A stretch of DNA of 64,000 bases from Hyposmocoma kahamanoa (taxonomy: Eukaryota > Arthropoda > Insecta > Lepidoptera > Cosmopterigidae). The notes under the pieces were generated by a model. It was not told the origin of the DNA. It saw only the letters and a list, made by a program, of their open reading frames with translations, and searched no databases. This document shows, piece after piece, positions 23,126 to 33,655 of this stretch. The stretch is taken from contig NW_020654748.1 in NCBI RefSeq assembly GCF_003589595.1, positions 3,930,874-3,994,873 of the forward strand, in the 5' to 3' direction. How positions within the stretch are numbered: position 1 is the first letter of the stretch; every line of letters begins with the position of its first letter. The position numbers and the translations under genes are program-made.

Positions 23126-24132
23126 TGTCAGCCTTTAGATACGAATTTAATTAGGCATTAATAAAAACTTGCAGTCATTCTTTTTAGATAAAAGAATTAT
23201 ATTACTATCATGATTGCAGATGGCATCATGACGAGTTGTCACCTAGATAGGCTGTGTATGTTTTCCACATTTAAGAAGGTTCTAGTGATTAGAAAGCGCT
23301 GCGTGTTGCAAGTAGCTCGTCAGAGGGCTTGCTTAACGCAGGCACGTGCTACGGACACCAAGCCAACAATAAATGTTGGGTAACAACTCGTGATATGATC
23401 GTTGCCGATAATCGTCACAGCCCATAATAGTGCGATTGTTGAGAATTATATTGGTGCTGATAACAATCCGTGCTGTTCCTGTTTTGGCAATATCTCCGTT
23501 AGAAATTGGATTGAGAAGCGATTATGGTTATTGAGATCATGTTATTTAACAATTGGCTTAGGTGTCTTGTTTGAAAAAAATATAAATACCAGTCCAAATT
23601 TCTAATGGCCATTATTAGGGCAGACTGTATTTGCCTCTACTACTAAGATCGTAATAAAAGATCGATGTTATATCGGTGATTAGCGGTTACCAATAGGGCT
23701 TTCAATCTCACTGCATTTCCACGTCCCGGCAAAAATTCGAAATGAGGTGCGGCCTTGAAAATACCGGGAAAAAGAGACTTTCGAGATTTTCAAAACCGGG
23801 TTTTCATACTTGTAGACGTTTAGGGAGTCAAAATATGAAATTTTAATCAAGTTGTTTATTAACTGAAATTACAAAATCTGAAATAATTTATTAAAATTTT
23901 TTCAATATATTACAATGGGCACGAAAGAAACAAAGCTATCGTCATTCAATCTCTACAGATTATACTAACCTCCAGTCTACAGTGTTGTCATGTTCATGTA
24001 AACACATTAAAAAATACTATTGACTGAGTAGATTTTTTTAATATTCTATTTCTTGTTTTTTTATGATACCGAGACACGCGGTGAACCAGTCGTATGATTA
24101 AGGACTAGATTAACGACCACGGACGGATTCGA
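23126..24132. other. No recognised feature
   Basis: Mixed AT-rich sequence. The 67-codon frame at 23402 is not protein-like. A composition change at 23690-23820 (GGCAAAAATTCGAAATGAGG) may be an unidentified repeat. Confidence 0.45.
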
Positions 24133-25020
24133 AACACGCACTCCTCATGGAAGAATGGCATTAGTGGAGTTATGTTATGTTTATTGCTCCATTAGATGTA
24201 GAAAAATATAACCCACATCTTCTCCGATTCTTGTAACGCTATCGACAAGAATGTTGGCGAGACGCTTGCCCGGTGGGAGAAAGGGAAGAAATTTAACCTT
24301 TGGGATTTTTGTGAACGTACATTGTAGCGATTTGTGTGACAACTGCATACCAAAAACATAATGTCAATAATCTCAGTACAGAGTACTAAAAAAACCGACC
24401 TCAAAATTACGTGGAATTACGTCTATTTGCTAAGTTTTTTTGAAATATCCTTAAATTCGCTACTATACAGGACTTGACACTGGAGATAATAAAAATCGGT
24501 TCTTACTACTCAAAGTGTATTGAGAGAAAAACGCCTTGAATTGGAGAAATAGCAAAATCAACCATTAAAGTAATTGCTCCTAAGAAAAATTTAGGCGCTA
24601 TTTATAAAAATGAATCTTCATGCGTGAACAGCCACCCTTAGACGTGGATGATTTCCTTCAAAATAAAATGGGACCACTATGGGAGTACCCCCTTTCCAAC
24701 AAAAAAAGAGTCATGAAAATCGGTTCACAAATACCGGAGTTATCGCGTAACATACATACAAAAAAAAAACAAAAAACATACAGTCGAATTGAGAAGGTCC
24801 TCCTTTTTTAAAGTCGGTTAAAAAGAATACAAATTTAAAAGGAATAAAAACTATAAAATATGTTTAAATATGTGCTCGCGCACATGATTGTCGATAGAGT
24901 TACAAGAATTGGAGAGGATGTGGGTTGTATTTTTCTGTATCTAATGGAGCAATAAACATTTTTAACGTAACTCCATTTATGCCAATCTTCCTTGAGGGGT
25001 GCGAGTCATGTCGAGCAAAA
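24133..25020. repeat. Large inverted repeat (about 115-bp arms) enclosing repeat L
   Basis: The left arm (about 24133-24250: ACGCACTCCTCATGGAAGAA, TTTATTGCTCCATTAGATG, TAACCCACATCTTCTCCGAT) is matched by its inverse at about 24886-25020 (ACTCGCACCCCTCAAGGAAG, TTTATTGCTCCATTAGATAC, CAACCCACATCCTCTCCAAT). The spacer of about 640 bp contains repeat L. It could be a foldback-type element or two insertions of one repeat in opposite orientation. Confidence 0.7.
24389..24823 (+). repeat. Repeat L, long copy
   Basis: It starts AAAAACCGACCTCAAAATTA and ends CCTTTTTTAAAGTCGGTTAAA, so its ends are short inverse copies of each other. Inside are ATGGGACCACTATGGGAGTA, CCTTTCCAACAAAAAAAGAG and CAAATACCGGAGTTATCGCG. 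This repeat is typical of lepidopteran genomes in my memory. Confidence 0.75.
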
Positions 25021-25135
25021 ATTCGACTTAAATACGTGAGTTATTCCTTACAGTAGTTGTCTATTTAAAATGAAGTATTATTATCAATAATAATATTCTA
25101 TCGATAAAAATTTATACACGAAGACGATTAACACG

Positions 25136-25283
25136 CATTCTCCACTAAACGGCTTGTCGCGGGTGGCTGGCTGCGATATTTATTCAAATATGTCATTAAA
25201 CCATATCCATTGACGCGGCGATTCTGAATTAAAACGGAGCCGCTGCGGCCAGCCGCCCGCGGTTAGTCGCTTAGTGGAAAATG
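25136..25283. mobile_element. GC-rich inverted-repeat MITE (148 bp)
   Basis: Ends CATTCTCCACTAAACGGCTT and inverted CATTTTCCACTAAGCGACTA continue as CGCGGG(T/C)GGCTGGC on both sides, giving arms of about 40 bp. No target duplication recognised and no coding capacity. Confidence 0.65.
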
Positions 25284-25599
25284 GCACTATCAATCTGTTA
25301 TTAATCGAATATGAAGCGTTTAAAACCTATTCGGTAACACCTGAATGATTTCAAAGAGCAGCGGCATTGACACCGTTGACCTGGGTTAGAAAAAAAAATG
25401 CATTTTCATCATGATTATCTCCCATGACAGGCGATTTGAGAAACATTTATTTGCATCATGGATAGTACATAGTGTTAGGGTGTATAGATTGACAATCTTA
25501 TACTTAAAAAAATTAAACTAAATATATGTATACCGTTTCTTGCAAAGTTACTAAATATGATGTCCTATTTTATTTTATTTCTTTTATTCACTCATAGCA

Positions 25600-25795
25600 C
25601 CACACTACCCACCAGGAAATCGTGTGTCGCGGGTGCTATGGACACACCCATAGATAAACACAAATTACACCCAAACTCACGAGAGAAATAAATGTAGGCC
25701 ATACAAATATTTCTCCCGGCCCGGGAATAGAACCTAGGACCTCTGCGTGGCAGTCCGGCATGGTAACCGTTCGGCCACAGAGGCAGTTAGGTGAT
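25600..25795 (-). repeat. SINE-A, copy 2, well preserved
   Basis: Read on the minus strand: CCTCTGTGGCCGAACGGTTA (A-box-like), CCATGCCGGACTGCCACGC, GAGGTCCTAGGTTCTATTCC (B-box-like) and the body with TTTCTCTCGTGAGTTTGGGTG, CCCGCGACACACGATTTCC. The head folds like a tRNA only partly; it is not a tRNA gene. Confidence 0.85.
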
Positions 25796-25924
25796 ACAAT
25801 ATTTATTTTTCTTATAGCTTTCTATTTGGCAAAAAGTCTTCTATTTAGTACCAACTTTTAGAGGACTGTAATAAGTTTAATTAGGTTTTAAATGATGTAT
25901 ATTTTATATATGAGTACAACTCCG

Positions 25925-26221
25925 CAGTGGCGTGGTGCTGAGGGGATGCAGCCCTCTGCATCCCCTCAGCACCGGCATGGTCCCGGATGGCGCATTAATA
26001 TATTTTTTTAATAAAAATTATTTTTTTTTTTACTTCACATTGGAAAATAACTTGCAATATTTGAGAATACGGTAAAATAAACAACACAAAGGTTGCGACA
26101 GCAGGCTATCACAAAAACACAATCGAGCCGAGCCTATCCGAACGTTTTGTAATCGTGAAAATAGAGAGGGCAACAAATTTAAGTTTGGCCCCGGGCGGCA
26201 CAAATCAACGCTATACCACTG
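25925..26221. mobile_element. hAT-like MITE with terminal hairpin (297 bp)
   Basis: CAGTGGCGTGGTGCTG at the left and inverted CAGTGGTATAGCGTTG at the right are hAT-type termini (CAGTGGCGTA-like). Flanking 8-mers CAACTCCG and CAACCCGG agree at 6 of 8. The left end holds a perfect 18-bp hairpin. The 70-codon minus-strand frame is chance. Confidence 0.68.
25934..25973. other. Perfect 18-bp hairpin
   Basis: GGTGCTGAGGGGATGCAG, a CCCT loop and its exact complement. It is the strongest short palindrome in the window and lies just inside the left terminus of the hAT-like MITE. Confidence 0.95.
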
Positions 26222-26321
26222 CAACCCGGTAGTAAGGGCCACTTCTATACGTCTCTAAATTGAGTGTGATAATTTGTATTTGCGGCAATTAGTTTTTGCA
26301 TATCCCAGGCTTCTATCCTAA

Positions 26322-26452
26322 GGTTGCCTGGAAGAAATAGCTGCGTAGCAATAAGACCGCATGTAACACATTATCTTACTATCTTTATACCTAAGTTACT
26401 GTATTGTATTTTAACTCTAATTTTATGTGCAATAAAGAATTTTTCATTCATT
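26322..26452 (+). repeat. LINE 3' tail with poly(ATTC) end
   Basis: GGTTGCCTGGAAGAAATAGC, GCAATAAGACCGCATGTAAC and GTGCAATAAAGAATTTTTC are a 3' tail I recall as very common in lepidopteran LINE/SINE copies. The same tail, in reverse, ends the LINE at 22680-23125. No coding part remains. Confidence 0.65.
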
Positions 26453-26696
26453 TATTCATTCATTCATTCGTTAGTTTTATTATTGATGAATGACTAAGAT
26501 AACATAATCTACTACATTTAAATTTGAATATTGTCTCTGGTAGAGATATTACGAGCTAAAGTTAGTTATTTAGGTTCAACATTATATCGTTGCCTAATCT
26601 GTTCTTTTGGGGATGAGGTAAACTAAAAATAAAATTATTATAATTTCTTTTGTTATCTTGAGCAATGTCTAGAGTGTCTTACTCATTGTTTACGCA
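26453..26696. other. ATTC microsatellite and unassigned sequence
   Basis: An (ATTC)n run at 26444-26469 extends the tail of the preceding LINE. Nothing else recognised. Confidence 0.6.
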
Positions 26697-27195
26697 CATC
26701 GAGTAACCAGAAATAAACAGAAATATAGACATGTCATTTTATTTCTTTGAAAACTATTCTGCCAATCATTACGGTGATTGGTCAGCCAGAATTCGAAACA
26801 ATTGACGGGTGTCGTCAATTGTTCACTTTAAATCGAAAAGTTTAACTTGAGCTTTATTATAATAGACGAAAATGGAAAAATTACATATTTAATATTTAAT
26901 TACCGATGAAATGTGATTCCGTTTGTTTTGTAATTAGATGTTTTGCTGTTTTTCGCACACCATCGAATGGGACAGCCCCCACAGTTAGATATATTATCTT
27001 TATTACAATAAATACAGAATATTTTTGGAGTATACGAAGACGTACACACAGGTCAGTTGTTGGCACTGTACTATTTCAGCTTTCTAATTTGTGATTTCAG
27101 TGCAAACGAGAATTGATATTTAAAAATAATATAAGGTCCATTTGCCTGATGAGTTTGCCTTTATCACATCTCTATTTCTGATTATACACTCGATG
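26697..27195. mobile_element. hAT-like MITE R, copy 2 (499 bp)
   Basis: Ends CATCGAGTAACCAGAAAT and inverted CATCGAGTGTATAATCAGAAAT. Flanking 8-mers TTTACGCA (26689-26696) and TTTACGAA (27196-27203) match at 7 of 8. The interior aligns along its whole length with 4582-5097 (shared ATATTTAATTACCGATGAA, CTTTATTACAATAAATACAG and GACGTACACACAGGTCAG). The 62-codon frame inside is chance. Confidence 0.82.
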
Positions 27196-27324
27196 TTTAC
27201 GAATGAGTGATTAATTATTGTGACGATTTGAAACGTAATTTACATGGCTATGGAATAAAAAAAAAATTTATTTGAATTTGACACGAGTGCAGCAGTCGAA
27301 GGAGGATTATCTGGAGCGTAGCGA

Positions 27325-27594
27325 GTGGAGGTTTGCGGTCTCTACCGATCGCAAACTTCCATTCCATTAAAAGTAGCGTGCATTTATGACGCATTAGATG
27401 ACGTTAGAAAAAGAAAAAAAAGCTGGGTATATGCACTCAATATGGAAAGATTAAAATATGGGCTGTTTTATACACCATATGAAAGTTTGTGTGGACATCT
27501 AGATCAACTTGCACAAATACGTCACACAGTGCGACCGAATTTCGGTCGTAACTCATTTTGCGTCGTTGGTCGTGTGGCACAAGCTGGACTTTAA
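27325..27594 (+). pseudogene. Possible PIF/Harbinger-transposon protein N-terminal fragment
   Basis: The frame contains KRKKSWVYALNMERLKYGLF followed by YTPYESLCGHLDQL. This resembles the R(R/K)WWVHP..R...G.Y.TLY.EL....KF pattern near the start of HARBI1-like nucleases and their insect transposon relatives. The 89-codon frame stops before any catalytic region. The CGACCGAATTTCGGTCG palindrome follows at 27532-27548. Assignment is by weak pattern only. Confidence 0.3.
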
Positions 27595-28404
27595 TATGAA
27601 ACCGAATGCAGCGTAAATTAAGCGACTTACAACTTCAAAGATTACGCTCATCTGACCTCACCCTTAACGATTATCACGAGTCACCGGTTTACAGAGATGA
27701 TTAAAATGTCATAACGTGGTAAAAAACCTATAATTAGTGATAATCGTTCACCTTGGCTTCATTTATTCAAAACGTACAAAGAATTTGTATAATAAGTGAA
27801 AAGGTAGGACAGTAAACGTATTCCGATGTAGCAATCTAGCTGCCTCGGTAGCGCATAAAACAAATGCGCGTTCGTCACAAAACAAAGAAGTTTAGTTAGT
27901 TTACTTGACAAGTAATGTTGAAATGTTTAACTAAGACATGCAGGTTTTTAGCTTTACAATGCAAAAGTGACATAGAACACTGTAATTAACCGTAAACTGC
28001 GATGAATAAATTTAAAAACGTTAACTTTAGAGAAAGTTGGAAACGGGCAAGTGTCAAAATTCTTCATGAATGTTTACGAGAAACGGTGCCCTGTACTTGT
28101 CTGAGGACATATTGAAAGCCCATCAATGACTTAACACAAATTAGGATTAAAAACATACATATTTATAATAAAAATGGTACAAAATAATGTTTGATCAACA
28201 ACGTTGCTATTGTGCCGCAGCGCACGGAAAAAGGTAGCGAGGCCTGAAGGTGGATTATAGGCCCCATAACGTCAAATAGGAGCAGAATGACGCGCTCCGT
28301 AAGATACACAACAGGGATATGATTTTACAGTGAATTCAAATGAAATGGTTTTGACGTATTGAATATTATCGTGAAGTCAAAAAATATTTCTTATTACGTT
28401 TATA
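27595..28404. other. No recognised feature
   Basis: AT-rich DNA between two transposon relics, with no supportable feature. Confidence 0.5.
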
Positions 28405-28653
28405 TACACTCCCGGACACATAATTCGAACCACCACGCATTTTCAGAGTTTCAGAGTTTCTTCCGCTTAAACAATGATTGATCAAAAACTATAAAGCAAT
28501 TTTGAAATTAGTATACTAAACGCCTTTTCCATAAATCCATGTTGGAAATTTGGATTTACAAAACCGGGGGAAAACTTTGTCTTCGACGATTAGACTACTT
28601 CCAAGACTTTAAGACAAAGATGCGAGGTGGCTCGAATTATCTGCCCGGAAGTA
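28405..28653. mobile_element. Tc1/mariner-like MITE (249 bp)
   Basis: Left end TACACTCCCGGACACATAAT and inverted right end TACTTCCGGGCAGATAAT continue as TCGA(A/G)CCACC(A/T)CGCAT on both sides. TA flanks both ends (28403-28404 and 28654-28655). No coding capacity. The CACTCCCGGACA(A)ATA-type terminus is one I associate with Tc1-like elements. Confidence 0.7.
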
Positions 28654-28920
28654 TATTAAGCGCTAAATTCGATGGCTGCATGAGCCACAAATGCAAATAA
28701 AAGCCGTTATCTCTCATAAGTAATAAAATCAAAGTAAAAAAGACTTATTTGACATGTCAAATAATAAAATAAATTATAAACTAATAATAAAAACAAATTT
28801 GTTAAATGGGCTTGAGAACCAGCTACAGAGGACTGTAGACTACGTAGATAAATCTACTAAAAATAATGCCACATGCATACCTAAATTCGCATCACAGAAA
28901 TCTAAATAAATAGGCAATTT

Positions 28921-29100
28921 AACTGCCTCTATGGTTGAACGGTTACGATTCCCGGGTCGGGAGAAATATTTGTATGGCCAACATTTATTTCTCTCGTGAG
29001 TTTGGGTGTAGTTTGTGGTTATCTATGTGTGTGTCCATGGTAGCCGCGACACAGGGTTTCCCTAGTGCGGGGATAATGTTCAGTGTGTGCGTTATTATTA
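28921..29100 (+). repeat. SINE-A, copy 3, head shortened
   Basis: CTGCCTCTATGGTTGAACGGTTACGATTCCCGGGTCGGG: the tRNA-like head has lost about 38 bases between its A- and B-box-like parts. The body TTTCTCTCGTGAGTTTGGG ... GCCGCGACACAGGGTTTCCC is complete and ends in a (TTA)n tail. Confidence 0.82.
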
Positions 29101-29154
29101 TTATATCTATTTTAGACTTTCGCCTCTCTTATTATATTATTACTATTATTAATT

Positions 29155-29260
29155 TAGACTTTTGTGATAGAACTTACTACACCCTTGATGTAGTAAGGCC
29201 ACATCTGCAAATGTCATATTTTCAGGAGGCTTAAAGATTCTATGAATAAAAGTAAACATA
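29155..29260 (+). repeat. Dispersed repeat J, copy 2
   Basis: CACCCTTGATGTAGTAAGGCCACATCTGCAAATGTC then AGGCTTAAAGATTCTATGAA: inverse of 3524-3605 and related to 47156-47262. Confidence 0.55.
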
Positions 29261-29907
29261 AGTTTATGCTTAACCACATAAGATTTCACAGATACGAGGA
29301 TATAATTTGTTTCATGCATACTTCGTATTATTTTTGAGACTTTCATGTGCTAAAAGGGTAACTTTCAGGAAATAATATTTCAGGTTACAACACTCGACTA
29401 TTAATTAATACTTCACGATACTACCCTAAAATATTTGAATAATAAAAATTGCCATCGAAACTAGCTAGAGAAAACTAACTTCAAAATTACCAAAAGCACT
29501 TTTGACGCAAAGCATTTTTCATAATCACAAAACATGTGTATTCATTATTAAAAAAATTAAAAAATTAAAAAGGGAAACAAATTTGTATCAAAATATTGTG
29601 ATTAAATAACGTCAAGTTTTAGCAGTTACGTATTGTTTAGATTGGACGTAGATTCTCGTTACGTTATTTCATCACGTACTATCGCCCGCGGAAGTGTTTC
29701 CTCGAATTATGTCAATCTTGACATAACTTCTCTTTGTGTATGAAGTGATCTGACATTGGACTCAATTCTCTATATTTTTGTTTTGTGATGTAATCTAATT
29801 GCATGACATTACATTTAAATTTGCTTTATTGTGGAGTTACTATTTCTAAGTGCATGAATGTGGGTTCTATTCAAAATAGACGTCTTTTAAAATGTTTCAT
29901 TTTGATC
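29261..29907. other. No recognised feature
   Basis: AT-rich sequence; no family or gene seen. Confidence 0.5.
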
Positions 29908-30110
29908 GATGTTGCGAGACTTGGTGAACACAGGAGTAAGGCGATAACGGAATGGTGGCCAAGAAATGGATATAGAAACGTGAGGTGGGTGGACGACATT
30001 GTCAAAGTTTCGGGTAGTAGATGGGTGAGACTAATACAGGATCGTGGTGGATGGCACAATCTACGGGAGGTCTACACCCAGCAGTGGGTGAAGTCGGGCG
30101 GTGGATGATG
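29908..30110 (+). pseudogene. LINE reverse transcriptase C-terminal fragment
   Basis: The plus frame reads VARLGEHRSKAITEWWPR, NVRWVDDIVKVSGSRWVRL and WHNLREVYTQQWVKSGG. This is the common end of insect LINE polymerases (H(V/I)ARL...TEWWPR...WxDDIxKVAGSRW...A.DR..WR.L.EAY.QQW). The expected start of the block is missing, and the fragment has no LINE sequence upstream. Confidence 0.7.
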
Positions 30111-31469
30111 ATCGCTTGATTATTCTGCCCTCTCTATCATAACTAACGCATCGCGACATTTTTAGCGAAATTGAGTTCGCAATCGATATTTTTATATCTA
30201 AACTAGTTTCAGTTTTATTGTTTAACAAAATCAGCATAACTGCCATTTTTTACGCAAAAAATCTTTAGGCATCAATATCTCGAAAGATATTGAAATGCAA
30301 ATGTGTTAGGTATGAAAAGGAGGGCAGTGGGATTTCTTCAACATTTTTGTATACGAGTATATTACAAAGTGCTTTAAACACAAAGTTATAAAATTTTTTT
30401 GTTGTCGATTTTAGATTTCTGAAAACTCATGGTCATGTTGGATAGTGCAATTTAGAACGCATGTGTAATTAATAATTTGTATGTAACTGTGTCAATTGCT
30501 ATAGTCAGGGCATGAATTTACAGTTAAAATTAACGTTTTAGTATTCAGGTTAAAGTTACGGTATTTGGTGTAGAATGAAAAGGGCGCGTTGTGAATTTTA
30601 AAGCTCACATTTTACACCGACTTACCTACTTCAAAACAAGTTTCTCATGTTGCAGTAAATGTGCTACATTGTGACCATGACTTGAGCACTAGCTTGCTAG
30701 ATTCTTTAAGAAAGCTATTTTTATGTAGAGTTCTTTTTATTAACTTCAAACTTTGAAGTGTGGTTTTAAATATTTTTAAAGACGAACAAATTCTGCGACA
30801 CACTAATTTTGAAAAAATATTTTTTTTTTATTTTATTTTGTTCTATTTTTGAAAATCTTAGAAGTTGATTGTTTGTTATAGTTAGTATTCAAGAGATTTC
30901 AGATTTCATAATTTCCAATAGTAGTGCGATCAGGCCACTCAAATTTTGTTTATCGATAAAATAAATAAGCCTTATATTTTGAAATATTTCACTGTATTTT
31001 GATTGTCAAATCAATTTTACTAACAAACTGGGTGTTCGTATCAATATATTCGAGAAAGAATCGTAGCGTGATTTAAACAGTTAAGTGTTTACTTACGTGC
31101 AGTAGAATTAACGAGTTTCATAAAAATTATTTTCTGTGTCCGTCAAGTTTGTTCTAGTACTATTATATCAGAGCACTGGTTACATCAATCAATTTGAAGC
31201 AAGTTTTAATAGTTAATTGGAAAGTTTGCTTACCAAGGGAGTTAATCGGGTGTTTAGGCGTTCACCCCCAGCTTCCGCTTTCTTCGGCTAGTATTTGCAA
31301 AACACGGCTGAAAAGGCAACTTGCACATGAACAAACAATTGACAATTGTTTCGAGACTCGATGTTAAATAGTTTTTATGGGACGTTACATATGTATAACG
31401 ATATGTCAATCACATTGAATGGAAATGGCTTTAAATGGAATCACGTAATTGTTGGATGGGTTTCGAGTG
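30111..31469. other. Long AT-rich stretch without recognised features
   Basis: No repeat or gene recognised; several poly(T) runs. Confidence 0.5.
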
Positions 31470-31600
31470 TTGTTACGTCGACGGCGCAGGTAGGAGCGTG
31501 CGTGGCGCGGGAAAGTGCTGCGCAAACTGTCTTGTGCACGGCCGGTGCGCAAGCGCTGGTGCCACCAGACCGGCCGCAGACGCCGCACCACTTTCATTGT
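31470..31600. other. GC- and CpG-rich island in AT-rich DNA
   Basis: About 130 bp with many CpG pairs (GTCGACGGCGCAGG, GTGGCGCGGGAAAG, GGCCGGTGCGCAAGCGC, CCGGCCGCAGACGCCGC) contrasts sharply with the flanks. Frames are open on both strands here only because the composition is GC-rich. It could be an exon or promoter fragment, or the end of a GC-rich transposon; the sequence does not decide. Confidence 0.5.
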
Positions 31601-31687
31601 GTATTTAACTACAAGATGCAGACTCAGCGGTATTGTGATTACACACATCGGGTGTTGCAGGCTTCTTTTAGGTTACACCAATTTTAA

Positions 31688-32333
31688 ATCACGACTAATT
31701 TAACTTAACTTGATTACGATGATTAAATGTACTAAGTGGATAGGAGTGCGTAGTATAATTTCAAATTTCGATGGCTTTCTAGAATAGCGATCTACCTCTA
31801 AATACTTAATTCGTAGCGAAAATGCTTTAAAAAGATCTAAGGCTGAATCGTATGTTAGCCTTATATTGTCAAGCGAATATTTTAACTAATAGAAAACTCG
31901 GTGTCCTACACACACAATCAAATTTATTACATTCTTAATAATGCTATTTAATACGTATTTATACCTATATTTTGAATTGGGTTAATTTTAGTATTTTTTA
32001 TACATACATAGACACGCTTTACCACAATCTGACATATGTTAACGCGTCTCTCGTCCTACTGACGACGTGCATGTATTTGTTTAATTTTTGTTAATTGTTA
32101 AATTATTTTCGTATTTTGATAAAATATAAGTATATTATATAGTATAATAAGTATATTTTTGATACAAAGCACTGTCTAGAGACAAAGTGTGAAAGACAAA
32201 AGGCATTAAGATTCTACGGTATAAAAATTGTTATGGAAATCATCCAGAAACGAAAGGTTTTCAGAGACTTTGTGATCTGGTGGCATACCTTAAAACGGCT
32301 ATCATAGTATCTAGGCTTGAATAGCCCTAAGTT
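31688..32333. other. No recognised feature
   Basis: AT-rich sequence with no coding or repeat signal that I can identify. Confidence 0.5.
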
Positions 32334-32675
32334 GTGCTTTTGGGGAGAACTTGTGGGGAGAACTCCTTACACCGTCATCCCACCTTTTCGTATCGCTTCT
32401 CTCCATTCGTATCGTATCGTTTTTCTTCTTCACTCATATTTAAATTTAAAATTTTGAATTGTTCCATTCTTTCCCTCGTTGTTTCGTTCCATCGTCACTA
32501 TCTGCGCGATCGCGGTAGTGAAAACATCTAATTTATTATTTTTGAACCGTTTACCACTTACTTAAATCTCTTGTACACCGTTTACATTTTAAGATATTAA
32601 TATTGTCGTACTGAATAAATTCCTATAAACCGGACTTTCTTCTTTTCAACTGCTAAAACTTGCTTAGTAAGACGC

Positions 32676-32948
32676 ATGGCGGCTGCGGGGGCTGCGGAGG
32701 CTATTACTAACTTGGACCAAGCTATATTACTGCTATCCAGGCTATTTTTACAGTCTACAGAACGCCACCAGCACCAGCAGCGCTATTACAAACTGTTTCT
32801 CCCCAATTCAGCCCGTAGTATATTCCATTCCATACTATTATTAAACGGTAGCCTTTTCTTCTTGTCGTATCGATGGCATATGCTATTATTTGCTATAGTA
32901 GGAAAGGATTTACCTATCGGCGTACAATATTCGTTGATTCGTGCTTGA
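32676..32948 (+). pseudogene. Unrecognised 90-codon frame, possibly decayed retroelement gag start
   Basis: ATG-initiated frame beginning MAAAGAAEAITNLDQAILLL and with a His/Gln run (QHQQRYY), then a hydrophobic, unlike second half. The upstream 300 bp (32334-32620) are T/C-rich with an AATAAA-like AATAAATTCC, reminiscent of a long terminal repeat and leader, but no second LTR, primer-binding site or pol domain is seen. Family not established. Confidence 0.2.
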
Positions 32949-33064
32949 GACGTACACAAAAGGAATGATATGTAAAGGTACCAATTTGTATTTTACTTGA
33001 CTTCACCTAGTGGTCATGTTTTTTACGATCTTTTAATGAGCGTGTAAGAGTAATTGTTTTATAC

Positions 33065-33355
33065 TTAAATGATAGATTACCAAACTTTTTGGCCCAAAAA
33101 AGATAAAAAAAATGTCACCCCTCCACGATCACAAAATATAATTGAAAACACGTAAGTGTTTTTTATATTAACATGCACAAAAAATCACAAGGAAATAAAT
33201 ACATATTTGTAGTGTACTTTGTACAGATAATTCAGGTTTTTCTTTCCTTATGCGGTAGCACCACCGACACCGTACCAACGCTCCCCAATAGCTTCCGAGG
33301 CCCCTCTAAAACTCTTCAGCACTCAGGGGCGGTAGGGACCAATTTGCGAAATATG
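33065..33355. repeat. Dispersed repeat H, copy 1
   Basis: It shares AAAAAATCACAAGGAA, AGATAATTCAGG and GGGGCGGTAGGGACCA with 60712-60965. The left end (GATTACCAAACTTTTTGGCCC) and right end (inverted: GCAAATTGGTCCC) are weakly complementary, so it may be a decayed hAT-like element. Confidence 0.5.
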
Positions 33356-33365
33356 CCTTTTCGTA

Positions 33366-33655
33366 GCAGAAGAGCTTCTTGTAAAAGAGATCGTACCACC
33401 TTACGTTTTTCTGCCGCCAAGCGGTAATGTCAGCATTGCTGTATTCCGGTTTATATGCGTAAGGGTGCTAGTGAAATTACAGCCACATGGGACTTGTCAA
33501 CTTATGTCTCAGGGTAACTGGCGCAGTGGCAGTGCCCCTCAGATCTTTGCGGTTTGAAGCTCTGAGTGGCACTGCAACTGTTATGGACAGGTGTGTAACT
33601 TACCATTACGCGCACGACTTGTTCGTCCGGCCACTTGATATTATAAAAAAATAAT
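33366..33655 (+). repeat. SINE-B, near full length, good reference copy
   Basis: The most useful reference: 5' GTAGCAGAAGAGCTTCTTG, a hairpin (ggtaatgtcagcattgct), ACTTGTCAACTTATGTCTCAG, CTCAGATCTTTGCGGTTTGAAG, GGCACTGCAACTGTTATGGAC and an ATATTATAAAAAAATAATA tail. I see no tRNA-like A/B boxes and no coding frame. The A-rich 3' end indicates retroposition by a LINE. Confidence 0.85.

Noticed and set aside
31346..31687. 113-codon plus-strand frame
   Set aside because: Its central part is open only because of high GC (both strands are open), and the ends are unlike coding sequence. It is reported as a composition island instead.
32334..32948. Intact LTR retrotransposon
   Set aside because: Only an LTR-like leader and a short Ala/Gln-rich frame are seen; no paired LTR, primer-binding site or polymerase domain.
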